From Torymus aiolomorphi (taxonomy: Eukaryota > Arthropoda > Insecta > Hymenoptera > Torymidae): DNA of 64,000 nucleotides. The stretch's first letter is position 1. Every line of letters begins with the position of its first letter. Location of the stretch: positions 242,240,430 through 242,304,429 of the forward strand of contig CM070874.1 in assembly GCA_036365515.1 (NCBI GenBank), in the 5' to 3' direction. The translations under genes were made by a program, and so were the position numbers. The notes beneath the pieces were generated by a model. It was not told where the DNA came from. It did not search any database and saw nothing but the letters and a program-made list of their open reading frames with translations. Of this stretch, positions 33,080 through 46,819 are shown piece by piece.

Positions 33080-34794
33080 GTATGTCCAACGATTACGGGA
33101 GTAAAATTGACTTAATCGCTTTGAAATTCCTTGTAGAGGTAGGTTTTGGATAGCTCTCGGTCGAGTTCTTTGGGCAAAATGATTAGTCCAGAAAATTCAG
33201 AAATATTTGAGGTCATAATTTTATTAACCTTTTTTTCAAATCATAATTTCTCGAGAACGGCTCCATGTATCAGCTCCAAATTTATAGACAATTTTGTATG
33301 TTATATAGATAATATATTTGCGAATTTTCATCAAGATCGTACGATTACTTTTTGAGATATTTGATTTTGAAAATTTTCGTATTTTACAAAGTTATTTTCT
33401 TTGTCGCATGATGACTAGAGAAAACAAAAATTGGTTTAATCATGTTGAAATTTTCTGGAAATGTAGAGTCTATATGTTATCGTATAAATCCTTTAGATAA
33501 AAGAATTGTCTTATGATTTTTAGAGATATTTAAGGTTAAAATTTTTTTACGGTTTTTTCCAAAATTGTAATTTCTCAATGGCCACTTCATGTATCAGCTT
33601 GAAATTTATAGACTATTTTGTATGCGTTATAGACAATACCTGCGCAAAATTTCATGCAGATTACATGGTTATTTTTTGAGATGTCTGATATTTAAAATTG
33701 TAGTATTTAAAAAATTTCCCTATTTAATATCTTTAATACGAGAGCATTTTTTTACATGAAACTTTTGTGCAGCAAAGTATAACAACATAGCATCCAGTTA
33801 TATTAGTTTTAGTGAAATAAAAGCGATTGAAAATTGCAGTGAATATTTCAAAAAATCTCAAGCACCCATTTCAATGTATATGTAGCACGGTCGACCCTCA
33901 GGCTTTTTCTATACTTGCCTTCGGAGCTCTCCCGCGCTCCTTGATAACTTAACATACAACACTTTCTTCACCGTTACATAAATCTTATACATCTTATAAA
34001 TTTAAAACACCTTTAAAACATTTTTCAAAAAGTTGTTTTTTTTAAAACACTTTTAAACACGTAGCATAAGTAAAATTATTATTTCTAATGGATAATGCAA
34101 CATTAAAATGCAACATTTGCATTTTAACATCAATACATATATTGTTTTCATCTTCATTCTTAATTATTCATTTATTAATATTAATAGTATTTCTATGAAA
34201 TAAAGAGTTTAAATATCTTTATTACTCACCAATATTTTAGTTTTGAAAGTTTTTTTACGGTAATGTGTATTTTCTTTTGACTACAATAAAATCTCCTCAC
34301 TGTATTTCATACAAACTTAATTATAGCCTCACTGTATTTTATAGAGATTTAACTACTACTTTTTTTCTTCTATTACCTGAAAATAAAAATTTGCACAAAG
34401 TATCAATGCTTATTATGAAAAAATTGTTTTACAAAAGAAATTTGGTAGACTTATTAATCAACATTTCGCCCTGCTGACTCATAATAAAACTTCTTGAATT
34501 TACTACATAAATGAGACTGTAATAGCACAAGTCATCATATGTAAACACTAGCAGTAGATTCTCTATAGGAATGAGTCCACAAGGCCTAGTTTACAGTGTA
34601 TGTTTACTTCAGATCTAGCGGCTAGTTGCTAGGCTCCATGTGTAATTTGGGCTCCTGTTTAGGGATTGTTCATGTAATATTCAATGCTGTGATGTGCTAT
34701 GTTGTGCTGTTCCGCCTGACTCTAATTCTAACAAGCTCATCTAGGTTTCACCGTTACAGTCTATGGACAACTTCAGAGTGTTGCGATCAAAGCA
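33080..34794. repeat. AT-rich region with a diverged about 324-bp tandem duplication
   Basis: TAATTTCTCGAGAACGGCTCC... at about 33243 recurs as TAATTTCTCAATGGCCACTTC... at about 33567, followed in both by CATGTATCAGCT and AAATTTATAGAC. The remainder to 34794 is AT-rich and without a supported gene. CACCGTTACA strings at about 33969 and 34749 resemble LTR ends but lack confirmed partners. Confidence 0.6.
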
Positions 34795-35313
34795 TGTGCC
34801 CGGCGCGGGCTCGAAAGCCGGAGAGAAAGAGCCGCTGATCTTCAGCCTGCAGCTGGCTGCTGCAGGTGCAAAATGAAGAAAGACTGCGCAAGCGCCTCAA
34901 CTGCGAGCTGGAGAATGAGCGAAAAAGCGAATAAGTGGCCACCACGCGTTGTGTTTTCTATAGCGCGCAGGCTGCACTGGCAGCCCACGTTGCGGGCGTT
35001 CCGCGAGAGTCTCAACCTGCGCGTGTTATTTGGATATTCGACAATTGAATAAAGTGTTTTGTGTTTTTATCTTACATTCGCGAGTTCTCCTTTTCACCCG
35101 ATTCCTCCCATTCCATCTCCCCCTTCTCCGACTTTACAGCTAGCAGCCGACAACGAGAGAACGAGAAAACTGACGGGGAATTAAGTCGTGCGCGTCTAGG
35201 TAAAGCGCGCACGGCGTTGTAAGTAGGCAAGCGAGTGCGTAAGCTGCCGAGTGCATCGAATTGCACTTTGCCGACAAGCTACGCTCACTCGCGAGGTAAT
35301 TCACACCGTTACA
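34795..35313 (+). mobile_element. Solo LTR S1, Gypsy-type
   Basis: 519 bp, TGTGCCCGGCGCGG...CACACCGTTACA, flanked by the 5-bp direct repeat AAGCA (34790-34794 and 35314-35318). It contains a poly(A) signal (GAATAAAG near 35046) and ends like the Gypsy-2 LTR (CCGTTACA). No internal region remains, so it is probably the product of LTR-LTR recombination. Confidence 0.7.
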
Positions 35314-35469
35314 AAGCATTAACCTTAAATTGGAATCGTCCAATCAGATTGCAGGATTTTAAAATTGGCTAGGCACATTCGCAAAGAATCAACTTCTCTC
35401 GGGTGTACACTAATTTTTAAGAAAATTTAAATCAATTTCCCGGTGAACTACCTTAAATTATATTTGAGT

Positions 35470-35665
35470 TTGAACTAATTTTTCGAATAATCGCGATTTA
35501 AGAAGTGAATGTAGTAAGAATTACACTCACTCAATTTTGAGATAAAAATTTCAAAGCTTAAAAATGTTTTAACTAATTTTTCGAATAATCGCGATTTAAG
35601 AAGTGAATATAGTAAGAATTACCCTCACTCAATTTTGAAATAAAAATTATAAAATTTAAAAGTCT
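35470..35665. repeat. About 102-bp tandem duplication
   Basis: CTAATTTTTCGAATAATCGCG followed by ATTTAAGAAGTGAAT occurs at about 35474 and 35575, each followed by AGTAAGAATTAC(A/C)CTCACTC. Confidence 0.8.
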
Positions 35666-35832
35666 CTAATTTACGGGAAGAAATTGAAGCAGAAAATATT
35701 TTAAAAGAATTAGAAATTGTAGAAAATAAAGGAATGATAAAATCAACAATCAACGACATTTTATTGAAAATAAAAGAAGAGGATAAAGAAAATTATAACG
35801 GACCATTAACAAAATTTAAATTAGAAATATAA
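35664..35832 (+). pseudogene. Short Lys/Glu-rich open segment, unrecognised
   Basis: A frame of about 55 codons ending TAA at 35830-35832, with text such as REEIEAENILKELEIVENKG and GMIKSTINDILLKIKEED. It has no upstream ATG and is helical and charged. It could be a broken exon of an unidentified gene or element. No family recognised. Confidence 0.25.
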
Positions 35833-35929
35833 TTTCAATTTTCGGCCGAATCCATTTCAAATCAGGTGGACCGCGTATGCCTATGTCACCGACCATTTTG
35901 AAATTAAAGTATTCATATTCTTCTCCAAA

Positions 35930-36134
35930 AATTATTTGACCCGTATATTTATATTTTTTTGTTGCATCCGTTAAACAATTCCTGAAAAATTCCGTGAAAA
36001 TCCTTACTCAGATAAAATTTTCTCAATGTAATTTTCAAACAGCTACTGCTTCATCAGTTTTTTAAGCTTTTTAGCATGTAACACATAATTTCACTAAGGT
36101 TTAAGCCCTCTTTCACGTTCCTTATGTTATTTTT
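35930..36134 (+). repeat. Extra truncated copy of the Transposon A left end
   Basis: About 205 bp starting TTATTTGACCCGTATATTT and running to CTTATGTTATTTTTAAA, repeating the outer part of the adjacent Transposon A terminal repeat. It is a tandem second end, with substitutions. Confidence 0.75.
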
Positions 36135-36229
36135 AAAAAAATTATTTGACCCGTATATTTTTATTTTTTAGTTGCATCAAAATTTCATGCATTCAACAAT
36201 GCCGAAAAATTCCAAGAAAATCGTAACTT

Positions 36230-37262
36230 TGTGACAAGGAGCACGCTTAACAGCGGTGCCCTCGTCGCCTCGCATTCCTCGTTGCCTGCGCTGGCCAGAG
36301 CCCGTGTACATACGAAGTATTTGTGTGTAAACTTACACGGGCTTTTCTTTGTTTACGAGGATTCGGCAACGACGCAAGGTGTGAAGTACGCACACACATG
36401 GACACACATGCAGGCAGAGGTACCAGCGGAGAGGGGAGCGACGCTGGAAAGCGCGAGAGAGCGCGTCTAATTGCCGCGGGGAGTCTAAGCTTGGCGCCTG
36501 CCGGCGCAGGCCGGCGAGAGTCACGGCTGAATAGCCAACGCGCGCGCAATTGAGTTGGGTAAGAAGCCACGCAGCTCGATAGAAGAGAGAGAGCAAGAGA
36601 GAGAGAGAGAGCGAGACAGGATTGACGTCGCCCTGCCAGCTCTGCTGACCCCTTCTCGTCCAACAGCTCCAGCAGCGCAGAGGCCGTCTCCTCCCTCAGT
36701 GAAGAGCACATCCTCTCCGTCAGCGGCGAGCTGTAGCTGACGGCAGGACGAGCGGCGCCGGGGCAGCGGCGAGTCCAGCACCATCGAGCATCACTCTCTC
36801 CCAGAAAGGCGAGTACAGTTACTCCGGGCCTCGTGTTGGCCAGCGCGCGTGTGGTAGTGAGTGCGAGAGCTTGTATCGCCGCTGAGCGCCGGTAATCGGC
36901 TGCGCACGGCGATCGCTCTCGGGTATAGAGTGCGGGGCTGGAAACCCCGGTTGTGAGGCCGCGTCCGATGCGCGTGCATTAAAGTTCACGGAGGATCTCC
37001 GTTGTCGTCGGCACGGTTAAAGCAAGTAATCTAGAATCACGTGATTATTGTCGGGTTAATATTGTAAGGAATTATGAATAAATGCAAAGTGTTCTTATAT
37101 GCTGGTGTTATTTACGAGTGCCTTCTCCAAATAACTTTCCTCTCTCAATATAGGAGTCGGCATCCCACCGACTCCGCGACGATTGGAGCGTCAGCCTCCA
37201 GATTCGGCTCAAAGAAATAAGTTGTTGAGTATGCACAGGGAAAATTAAGGTGCAACGTTACA
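36230..37262 (+). mobile_element. Solo LTR S2 inserted in the Transposon A left TIR
   Basis: 1033 bp, TGTGACAAGGAGCAC...GTGCAACGTTACA, flanked by ACTT (36226-36229 and 37263-37266). The inverted repeat of Transposon A resumes directly afterwards (AGAAAAAGATTTTTGTCAATG). It contains a GA tract and the poly(A)-like GAATAAATG near 37076. The Gypsy-type ends and 4-bp target duplication match Gypsy-2. Confidence 0.85.
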
Positions 37263-37739
37263 ACTTAGAAAAAGATTTTTGTCAATGTAATTTTCAAAGA
37301 GCTACTGCTTCATCAGTTTTTAAGCTTTTTAGCGTGTAACACATAATTTCACTAAGATTTGAGCCATATTTCACGTTCTTTATGTTATTTAAAAAAAAAA
37401 TAAAAATGCTCAAGTTATACACTTTTTACTCAAAAATGCAGTTTTTAGAAAAATGCATTTTTCTCCAAAAAGCCTATTTTTAATTTTCTTTTGTCATGAT
37501 AGAGGACAGAAATACCTATCTAGACGTATTTGTGAGATTCGGGGATTTGCCCTGGAATAGCGATCACTAATGAGATAACACACAAACAAAATTTTCACGC
37601 TTATATATAGTTCAACGCTTATATATAGTCAATAATATAACAGTCAATATAAAGGTGTTTATATTTGTGCGTAAGTAATATACAGGTATATACATATGTA
37701 TGTATTCCATTTTTTATTTTTTTCTTTTAGATTTTTTAT

Positions 37740-38939
37740 TCTTATAACTACCTTTGTTTTTCTGCTTCATTGTTCTTACTTCAGTAATGGGACGATCAGC
37801 GGTCTTTGCTGTCATACAATGTATTTTATCATTACACGTTACTTTAATCCATAAATGAGTTTTTCAAATTCCAGGATACTTAGAAGTAGCAAGCCAATCA
37901 ACATTTTCTACTTTTCTAAACTCTTCTACGTGACCATCTTGTAAATGTATTATTTTAATTGCATTTGTATATTTTTGAACGTGCTCTACAAAGTCATTAG
38001 CATTTTAAATGGACTTTTCATGAGGCTCTCGAAGATTATGCGAAGTAGCATAATGCTTTATAAGTCCACCCACACCATCTACAGCTCCTTTGCCATGCCC
38101 AGTAGCAAAGAACAACCATTTTATATAAAATGTTGCTCGTTTTAATTCATATACTTGAAAGCGATTTTTAAAGTGGCTAGCGGCGCCGTCTGATACAATG
38201 GTAATTTTTTTTCTTGAATGACAACAATTATTTTTCAAGTAGCTTATAATTTTTTCTACTGCTAGCAAAGCATACGCTGAATCACGTTTTCGGTCATCAC
38301 TTATGACTGCGAAACTTTGTGTCGAATCTCCTTGCTAAGACACTGCTGTGAAAATAGAAATTTGATCATTAACCCAATGATTTCCTTGAACAGCTTTATT
38401 ATGAATCTTATATGGGTCTTTTTTTAGCTTTTTCTCTTTCTGCTTTTATAGCTTTGGTCTAAATCGAATGTTCATTTTTAAAAGCAGAAATTGACACTGT
38501 TTTTTTAATCAAGTTACCGTTATCCCACAAAGCATACGTAATTTCTTCTGTGCCTTCTATATCTCGCAGTTCTAGAACATGAAACGTAATTCCGTTACTG
38601 CCTGGACAAATTTTACATTCTTGTAAATAATACAAATCAGATGGCGTAGAACACATCGTTGCGTTTATTATTTCTGACCGAATTTCATCCAACTCTGTAA
38701 CGTTACTGCCTCTGAAATTAATTAAGCTCGTAAGAAATAAATCATAATTTGTGCAATAGATACAGAGACAAACTTCTTTGATGGGGCTAACTAACAATAA
38801 GACATATCTTGGTCGCAAACTATAAAACTTCGATTTACCAATTCTGAATTCGGGGTAATCATTTTTAAATGCTTCATACGTTGCTTTTAGACTTCGGGTA
38901 AGAAAACTTTTAACTTTCTTCTCTTTTTTATCATTTATT
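37740..38939 (-). pseudogene. Transposon A transposase, main body
   Basis: On the minus strand the frame runs from KINDKKEKKVKSFLTRSLK to about 37740 with a few stops. Features: a helical N-terminal part, FRIGKSKFYSLRPRYVLLL, a cysteine motif CLCIYCTNYDLF, then KITIVSDGAASHFKNRF and FFATGHGKGAVDGVGG, an acidic and glycine-rich pattern typical of a DDE/RNase H-like core in an insect transposon family. The ORF at 53356-53850 in Element B is a relative (KIGFSKFAECRPKYCVLAG, VCVCIYHQNVKLL). Fragments 39623-39726 and 62365-62450 continue the N-terminus. The family name is not certain to me. Confidence 0.7.
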
Positions 38940-38943
38940 TTAA

Positions 38944-39618
38944 GGGGGCTAGACACCTTTTCTCTCTGAAATAAGAAGTCACATTTTAATACATAAATGT
39001 AAACTAATTATTTCATACTTTTTACATATAAAAGCGAGTATATTTACCTTACCTTAAAACTTTCTCCGATGGGCCTTTTATATGGTCCAGAACCATAGTC
39101 ATCGATGAAACAAGTTTTTTCACTATCCGTAAGCTTTGAAATTTTCCTGTGGATGGATTGATTCCAGATTTGAACTAAATTACTCCTGAATAGTATAATT
39201 CTCATATGAGTGTAGGGATTTAGGATTAAATGTCGGAAAAAATTTTTACATCAGAAAAATTATGAAAAAATATAAAAAATTTAAAAAAATTAAAAAAAAA
39301 CTCTTGAAAAACAGCACAATTTTTTTTTCTCATTAGATCAAAAATCCCTACACTCATATGAGAATTATACTATTCAGGAGTCATTTAGTTCAAATCTGAA
39401 GTCAATCCATCCACAGGAAAATTTCAAAGCTTACGGATAGTGAAAAAACTTGTTTCATCGATGACTATGGTTCTGGACCATATAAAAGGCCCATCGGAGA
39501 AAGTTTTAAGGTAACGTAAATATACCCACTTTTATATGTAAAAAGTATGAAATAATTAGTTTACATTTATGTATTAAAATGTGACTTCTTATTTCAGAGA
39601 AAAAGGTGTCTAGCCCCC
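38944..39618. mobile_element. 675-bp TTAA-flanked foldback element in the transposase exon
   Basis: Two near-identical inverted arms (38944-39221 and 39342-39618, about 278 bp) starting GGGGGCTAGACACC, with a 120-bp AT-rich centre, flanked by TTAA (38940-38943 and 39619-39622). Removing it with one TTAA restores the transposase frame across the junction. TTAA targets are used by piggyBac and Kolobok elements, so this is probably a non-autonomous member of such a group. Confidence 0.88.
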
Positions 39619-39622
39619 TTAA

Positions 39623-39726
39623 CGGTAACAACGTCACTTTTATTAGGACTTTGACTTGAACAATTCAAATCGCCATTTATATAATATTCTATAACAATTT
39701 TTTCGGTCCTTTCATCAATTGGATGG
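39623..39726 (-). pseudogene. Transposase A N-terminal fragment between two insertions
   Basis: Minus-strand frame with HPIDERTEKIVIEYYINGDL then SSQSPNKSDVVTV, bounded by the foldback element on one side and the Polinton target duplication on the other. It joins in frame to KINDKKEKK at 38939 once the foldback is removed. Confidence 0.65.
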
Positions 39727-39732
39727 CCTGTG

Positions 39733-39835
39733 AGTAGTTATAACAGCACTATGGCGAGACCCAAACAATGACTCATCGGCGCCAGCCGGGGGTCAATGCT
39801 TGTCGAGCCTCGTCATAGTGCTGCGTTAGCAAAAA
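39733..39835 (+). repeat. Polinton left TIR
   Basis: The first 59 bases match the reverse complement of 62300-62358 with about 3 mismatches. It contains CCAAACAATGACTCATCGGC and a second, diverged inverted arm ending CATAGTGCTGCGTTAG, so the TIR itself can fold. Confidence 0.88.
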
Positions 39836-39856
39836 TTTGTGCTTATGCACGACGCA

Positions 39857-41280
<1,424 letters not shown>

Positions 41281-41281
41281 A

Positions 41282-41318
41282 TATTTAAGAGGGGTTTAGA
41301 ATCAAAGACTAGTCAGTG
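41282..41318 (+). promoter_or_regulatory. Candidate core promoter of the Polinton PolB gene
   Basis: TATTTAAGA at 41282 and the arthropod-type initiator TCAGTG at 41313 are 31 bp apart, the usual TATA-initiator spacing. The first ATG (41352) lies 36 bp downstream and opens the PolB N-terminal exon. Confidence 0.55.
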
Positions 41319-41351
41319 CAGTTTGAGTGAGCAGACTCAGAACACTTCAAG

Positions 41352-44300
41352 ATGTTTAGAACCAGTGTATCTCATTTAGTTAAAATTTTAAGACACGTTT
41401 TACGTACAGTAAATGCTCGACACTCGCATATACGCATAATGTGTGGACGAGTATGAGCTAGCGACCTCGAAAAGTTGTCGCTGGAGGTATTATGCAAAAA
41501 AATTGCATTTTCTTGTCTTGCATTGCGACATATCAAGCACCTACTACATGTATAGCATTGGCCTTTTTCATAATCCAGATGTACTGTCGATCGTTGTAAA
41601 AGCTGTAAAGCAACGCAACGATCACACAAGCCCTCTAGCCAGCCGTATATTTCACCGTCATCGTAAGTATTGATTCATTCTAGCGTAAAAATGTATTTAT
41701 TTTACTTGTACTCTAAACCGATAATGTTATTATTTTCCAGTAATTAATCAGATGCGCGACGATACGGAAGGCGATGAAATATTAATGCACATAAATACTC
41801 AAGACGATCAACAGCCTGGACCCTCAACATCTAACATGGATCATAGTAAGTATTGAGATTGTTAAAATTAAAATAATAATTTGACAAAATTATGGTACAT
41901 CTCAATACTTAAGTTTCAGAAGTAGAAGCATCGTCAACACTGATTCGTCAAAACAGCGGAGACTTGCCACGTAAGTATTGATTGGGTGTTCGTTTAATAA
42001 TTTTTACATCGTTATTAAATTCTCATACAATACTTTTAGTTTTAGAACAAGCAGTATCTTCATCTCGGGCAGAAATTGAATACAACTCTGATTCCAGCAG
42101 TAGCAACATCAACAGCAACAGCATCAACGGCAGTAGTAGTAGTACTGATACAGTTGGAGAAGAAATGAATGATAATGAAGGAGGTTATATAGATTCTTGT
42201 TTATTTATGAGATAAGAAATTTGTATTGTTTTTACAGGAGATTATTTATAGTACGGTGAAGGATCGCGTCCTCGTTTTATCATTGAAAACGAATCTACAG
42301 GTCATTATCATCGTTTTGGATACGAAGGGAGGGAGATTCAAGGAACTATAGCGCCACCTCCGCCAAATGCCAATATTTGTGTTTGATTAGAGGTCTGTAT
42401 GCGTAATCTTCATCGACAACTGTGCACCAGAGGTAGACCTACCGATTTTATAGGTATAATAATAGACTCTGAACAATTCAATCATGGAGCTCTATGGATG
42501 TCGTTCAGACCGATTAAAAATTTCAATTATAAGGACCTTTTGGAGATGCTATTCAATGCAGTCCAAAGTGCAAATGATTTTAGTATCAGTAATCGGTTAT
42601 CGATTAACTGTGCTATTGTCAAAGGTACGGCAGGGCGTAGTCGGGTGCGGCTGACTGAAGATACAGTAAATAAAAAATCAATTCTGTTCATCAAGAACAA
42701 TGATAATCTGTGTTTACCACGAGCTTTAGCTGCCGCATATGCGTACGCTGTTAGAGGCCAAATCCGCACAGGAAAATTGCATGAATATTGGAATCTTATT
42801 CGGCAAAGCAATGGGTGCGTTCAAAAGGAAGTCGCAGAGGAGATTGTGAATTTGTCACAAAAGTGCCGATAAAGGGCTGTGGTGTTCAAGAAATCCATAA
42901 TTTTCAAATTTTTTTCTCAACACACGCTATCGCTATAGTTGTGTATAATTTTTCTACGTTCGTTCGAGGTCATCCACCGCTTTACGATGCTACACATTTT
43001 GTCATTGATTCACATGGAAGTATTGCGCATACATTACGAACGCACAAAACACTATGAACCAATACTCAACTTAACAGGAGCAAGTGGAAGCACCGGGTAT
43101 TGCATACCTTGCAATAAAAGTTACTGGCGAGTCGAGGATCACAGATGTTCTAACAAATTTTATAAATGTATGACAATACCGCGGTGTGATATGTTTGGAA
43201 ATCTCAAAACATGTAAATTGTGTTTCAGGTCATTTTTGGCGACTCATGTTATGAAAATCATTTTAGAAAAATATCATTTAACAAGACTAGCAGTGTATGT
43301 GATAAGATAAAAATATGCCAAATTAGTTTTAGAACAATACCTTTAATGAACAGTAGAAAACACGAATGTGGTGTATCTTTTTGTAGGACATGTAAATTAT
43401 ATTTACCAAACGGTCATCTGTGTAACATGCAAACTATAAAAACGAAAGAAGAAACAAAGAAAACTTTTATGTATTTGTTTTATGACTTTGAGACTCAACA
43501 AACAATAGAAATATTGGGAGACGGCGAAAAAAAATTCACGTTCCTAATTTATGCGTCGTTCAACAAGTATGTAGCTTCTGTGTAGAGGTTACCGATATCA
43601 CACTTAGATGTGACTATTGTGGTATTCGCGAGTATGTGTTCCAAGATAATCCTGTAAAATAACTGGTTGAGTTTGTATTAGCACCAAGACAGCAATTCAA
43701 AAAAATTATATGCATCGCTCATAACTCGCAAGGTTTTGACGCTCAATTTTTATTCAAGTATATCGTCGAAAAATACGATAATCAACGTGCCACAGCACCA
43801 GTGGTAATGAATGGTTTAAAAATAATTTTATTGGAAATCCTACACGCAAAGTTCATAGATAGTTTGAATTATTTTCACATGCCTTTGAGCAGTTTACCAA
43901 AATCTTACGGTTTACCAGAATTGGAAAAAGGTATCTTCCCACACTTATTTAACAAGCCTCAGAATCAGATATACATGGGAGAACTTCTGCCACTAAGTGT
44001 ATATTCACCTGATTCTATGAGTAGCAAGGAAAGAGAACGCCTTTTGAAATGGTATAATGAACAAACAGCGTGTGGCTATTTATTTAACTTCCAGAAAGAA
44101 ATTGAAAAATACTGTAAACGAGACGTTACAATTTTAAGATTAACGTGTTTAGCTTTTCGAAAAAATTTTATGAAATTCAGTATGGATCCTTTTGCTGAGT
44201 GTACAACTATAGCCTCGGCTTGCATGTGTGTTTTTAGAAAAACATTTAAAAAAAAGAATCAAATAGGTATCATGCCACCTGGTGGATACAGATGGATTGA

Positions 44301-45533
44301 TAGTCAATCCAAGAAGGCTGTGTATTGGTTGTCCTGGATGGAGAAAATAATTCTGGGACGACCCATCGAACATGCCGGACGGTGTCGCGAAAGAAGATTA
44401 CGGGGAGGTATCATCGTCGATGGTTATAGTTCACCGCAATATCAAGAAAATCACAGAGGATTAGCGTTACAATTTCACGGATGTTTTTGGCATGGTTGCC
44501 CTCGGAGCTATAGAATAAATCGAGATATAGCTTTGTCAACCGGTGATTCAATGGACGATACATTTGAAAGAACTTTAGCCGTAAGTAGAAAGATAAAAGA
44601 CAGTAATTACGAACTGATCGAAAAATGGGAGTGTACGAATGGGAAAAATGGGAAAAATGGAGTAAACGAAGTTACGCAAAACAAAGAGCTTCAGCATTTT
44701 ATTCATGAGAGTACGGATGACGAGAACAAAAAACCACTGGATCCCCGAGATGCATTTTTCGGTGGACGCACAGGCAATACCGTCAAAGTGTATAATTGTC
44801 AAGAGCAAGAGAAGATCAAGTACGTGGATGTTTGTTGGTATTACCCGTATATTTTCAAGCGCGGTAAATACCCTGTTGGTCATCCTAAAATATAAATATA
44901 TAAAAATATAACGGTTTAATAAAGTGCAAAGTACTTCCATCGCAAAACCTGTATCACCCTTTATTACCGGTAAGAATGCACGGTAAAATAATATTTTCCC
45001 TATGTCGCACGTGTTGTGAACAAATGGTCCAAGAAGATTGCCCGCATTAAGACCCGAACGATCGAATTTTACGGGGAACGTGGGTGTCTGAGGAGGTTAA
45101 AGAGGCTTTCAAACTGGGGTATACAATTCAACGCGTTTACGAGATCTGGCAATAAGAAATGATGCAATATAATCAAAAAGAACGCAAAAGTGGAGTATTT
45201 GCCGAATTTATCAACGAGTTTTTCGCGCAAAAAACTATGGCGCCTGGGTTTCCACCTGGTTGTCTGGCCGAACAAGATAAAGATGAATACGTAAAAGAAT
45301 TGGAGGTCAATGAAGGTATTAGTTTAAAAGACACGATACAGTACAACGCTGATCTAAGATCAGTCGCAAAACTGTGTCTAAACTCTTTATGGGGTACATT
45401 TGGTCAACGTGAAAACATGACACATACAGAAGTGATTACTAAACCAGAAAGATTGGCAGAGTTACTTACCAGCCCAGAAATAGACGTTAACGGAATTATA
45501 CCGGTCAATGACGAAACAGTACGACAATTCATT
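41352..45533 (+). pseudogene. Polinton protein-primed DNA polymerase B, multi-exon, broken
   Basis: Inferred exons: 41352-41662, 41741-41845, 41920-41970, 42040-42183 and 42238 onward, each with GT...AG borders. The body shows Cys/His motifs (HRCSNKFYKCMTIPRCD, CGVSFCRTCKLYLP), exonuclease motifs YDFETQQ (43481), AHNSQGFDAQFL (about 43720) and YCKRDVTIL (about 44110), a palm motif A-like DVCWYYPYIF (about 44825) and motif B KLCLNSLWGTFGQR (about 45370). The DTD motif C and thumb are missing; sequence ends at a GC-rich repeat insertion at about 45531. Multiple stops and frameshifts. In Polintons this enzyme replicates the element from its termini. Confidence 0.9.
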
Positions 45534-46066
45534 GGCTGCTGGTGCACCCCAACAAGCTGATTTAGCGGCTGCGGGAGGCGCAGCGGCTAAGAGCTCATTG
45601 GCCACCGCTGCGCCGGTGAAAGAGCTGCTTTGCCGCGGAGCTAGGCTCGTGGACTCGCGAGCGGCCGCGCGCGGGGCACACCTGACGCGGTTATGAGCTC
45701 TTCGGGAGAATTATTTCAGAGTGCACAGTGCACGACGCAGTGTAAAAACAGCTCATTGGCTATCTCTGTGCCTTCATCATTGTGATTAGCGGTGGCGGCG
45801 CACCAGAAAATAACTCATTGGATGCTGGTACGCCCCCAACAAGCTGATTTGGCGGCCGTGGGAGGCGCAGAGGCAAAAACTCATTGCCCACCGCTGCGCC
45901 GGCGAAAGAGCTGCCTTGCCGCAGAGCTAGCCCCACCACAAGGCTTGCGGCGCACCAGAAAACAGCTCATTGGCTGCTAGTGCGCCCCAACAAGCTGATT
46001 TAGCGGAGCACACCTGACGCGGTTACGAGCTCTTCGGGAGAATTGTTTCAGAGTGCACAGTCAGTG
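45531..46066. repeat. GC-rich internally repeated insertion replacing the PolB C-terminus
   Basis: ATTGGCTGCTGGTGCACCCC plus AACAAGCTGATTTAGCGG recurs at about 45531, 45821 and 45969 in variants. GACGCGGTTA(T/C)GAGCTCTTCGG recurs at about 45684 and 46016. Frames through it are Ala-rich artefacts. It is much GC-richer than the Polinton around it; origin not recognised. Confidence 0.7.
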
Positions 46067-46082
46067 TGAATGATGGACACAC

Positions 46083-46692
46083 GCTGGAAACATCCGTGAA
46101 CTTGTACGTTGAGTGGACCAACCGGCTGCGGTAAAACAGTATTTGTTAAAAAATTTCTGAATCACATTGACCGCTTGAGCGACACTCGCTTAGAGCGTAT
46201 TATTCTTTATTACGGCGAATAGCAATCGGGATACAGAGATCTGAGTAAAGACGTTGAATTTCGCGAAGATCTACCGCAAAACATCGATTGGTTTAACGAT
46301 CCAAAACCTAAGTTAATCATCATCGACGACCTCATGCGCGAATCGTCCTCTGGAGGAGCCATAGTGAATCTCTTTACGAAAGGTAGTCATCACAACAACT
46401 TGAGCGTCATTTTTATCACTCAAAACATCTTCCATCAAGGCAAAAGCCAGCGCGACATATCTTTGAATGCTTAGTACATTGTAATCTTTAGGAATTTGCG
46501 AGATCGAGGACAGATACGTCATCTTGCTAGGCAAGTATATCCTGAAAATTCGCGATTTTTGGCTACCTTTTGTTGGATCTGAAGCAAACCACATCGAATA
46601 ACTGCCGACTTCGAACGTGTCTTTTCCCCGATGATGAGTACCAGTACGTTTACGTATCGCGAAAACAACTGTTAAATAGTCAAAATCAAGTT
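46083..46692 (+). pseudogene. Polinton packaging ATPase (FtsK/HerA-like)
   Basis: The plus-strand translation shows a Walker A SGPTGCGKTVFVKKF (about 46112-46155), Walker B KLIIIDDLM (about 46312-46338) and an Arg/Gln-rich end (FITQNIFHQGKSQRD). These are the signatures of the A32/FtsK-type genome-packaging ATPases of Polintons and related viruses. At least three in-frame stops and frameshifts inactivate it. It follows the GC-rich insertion, so its 5' end may be damaged. Confidence 0.85.
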
Positions 46693-46819
46693 CCAATCGT
46701 GTCGTTGTAATGACTACAAAAGCGTGTTATCCTTTTGGTCGAAAAGAGGCTACTGTCTTGGCGGCATTGTATCATTTTAACAAAGAACAAAATTGGTTCG
46801 TCGTATTTGTGAGTGCGCT

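Noticed and set aside
33871..33978. Short LTR-like block TGTAGCACGG...CACCGTTACA
   Set aside because: About 108 bp, no exact flanking duplication; likely chance or a small remnant.
36247..36784. Arg/Ala-rich ORFs in solo LTR S2
   Set aside because: GC-rich LTR shadows on both strands without domains.
39058..39230. A transposase exon (KISKLTDSEKTCFIDDYGSG) with intron inside the palindrome
   Set aside because: The palindrome is bounded by TTAA, and removing it restores the flanking transposase frame, so the open reading inside the arm is incidental to a foldback element.
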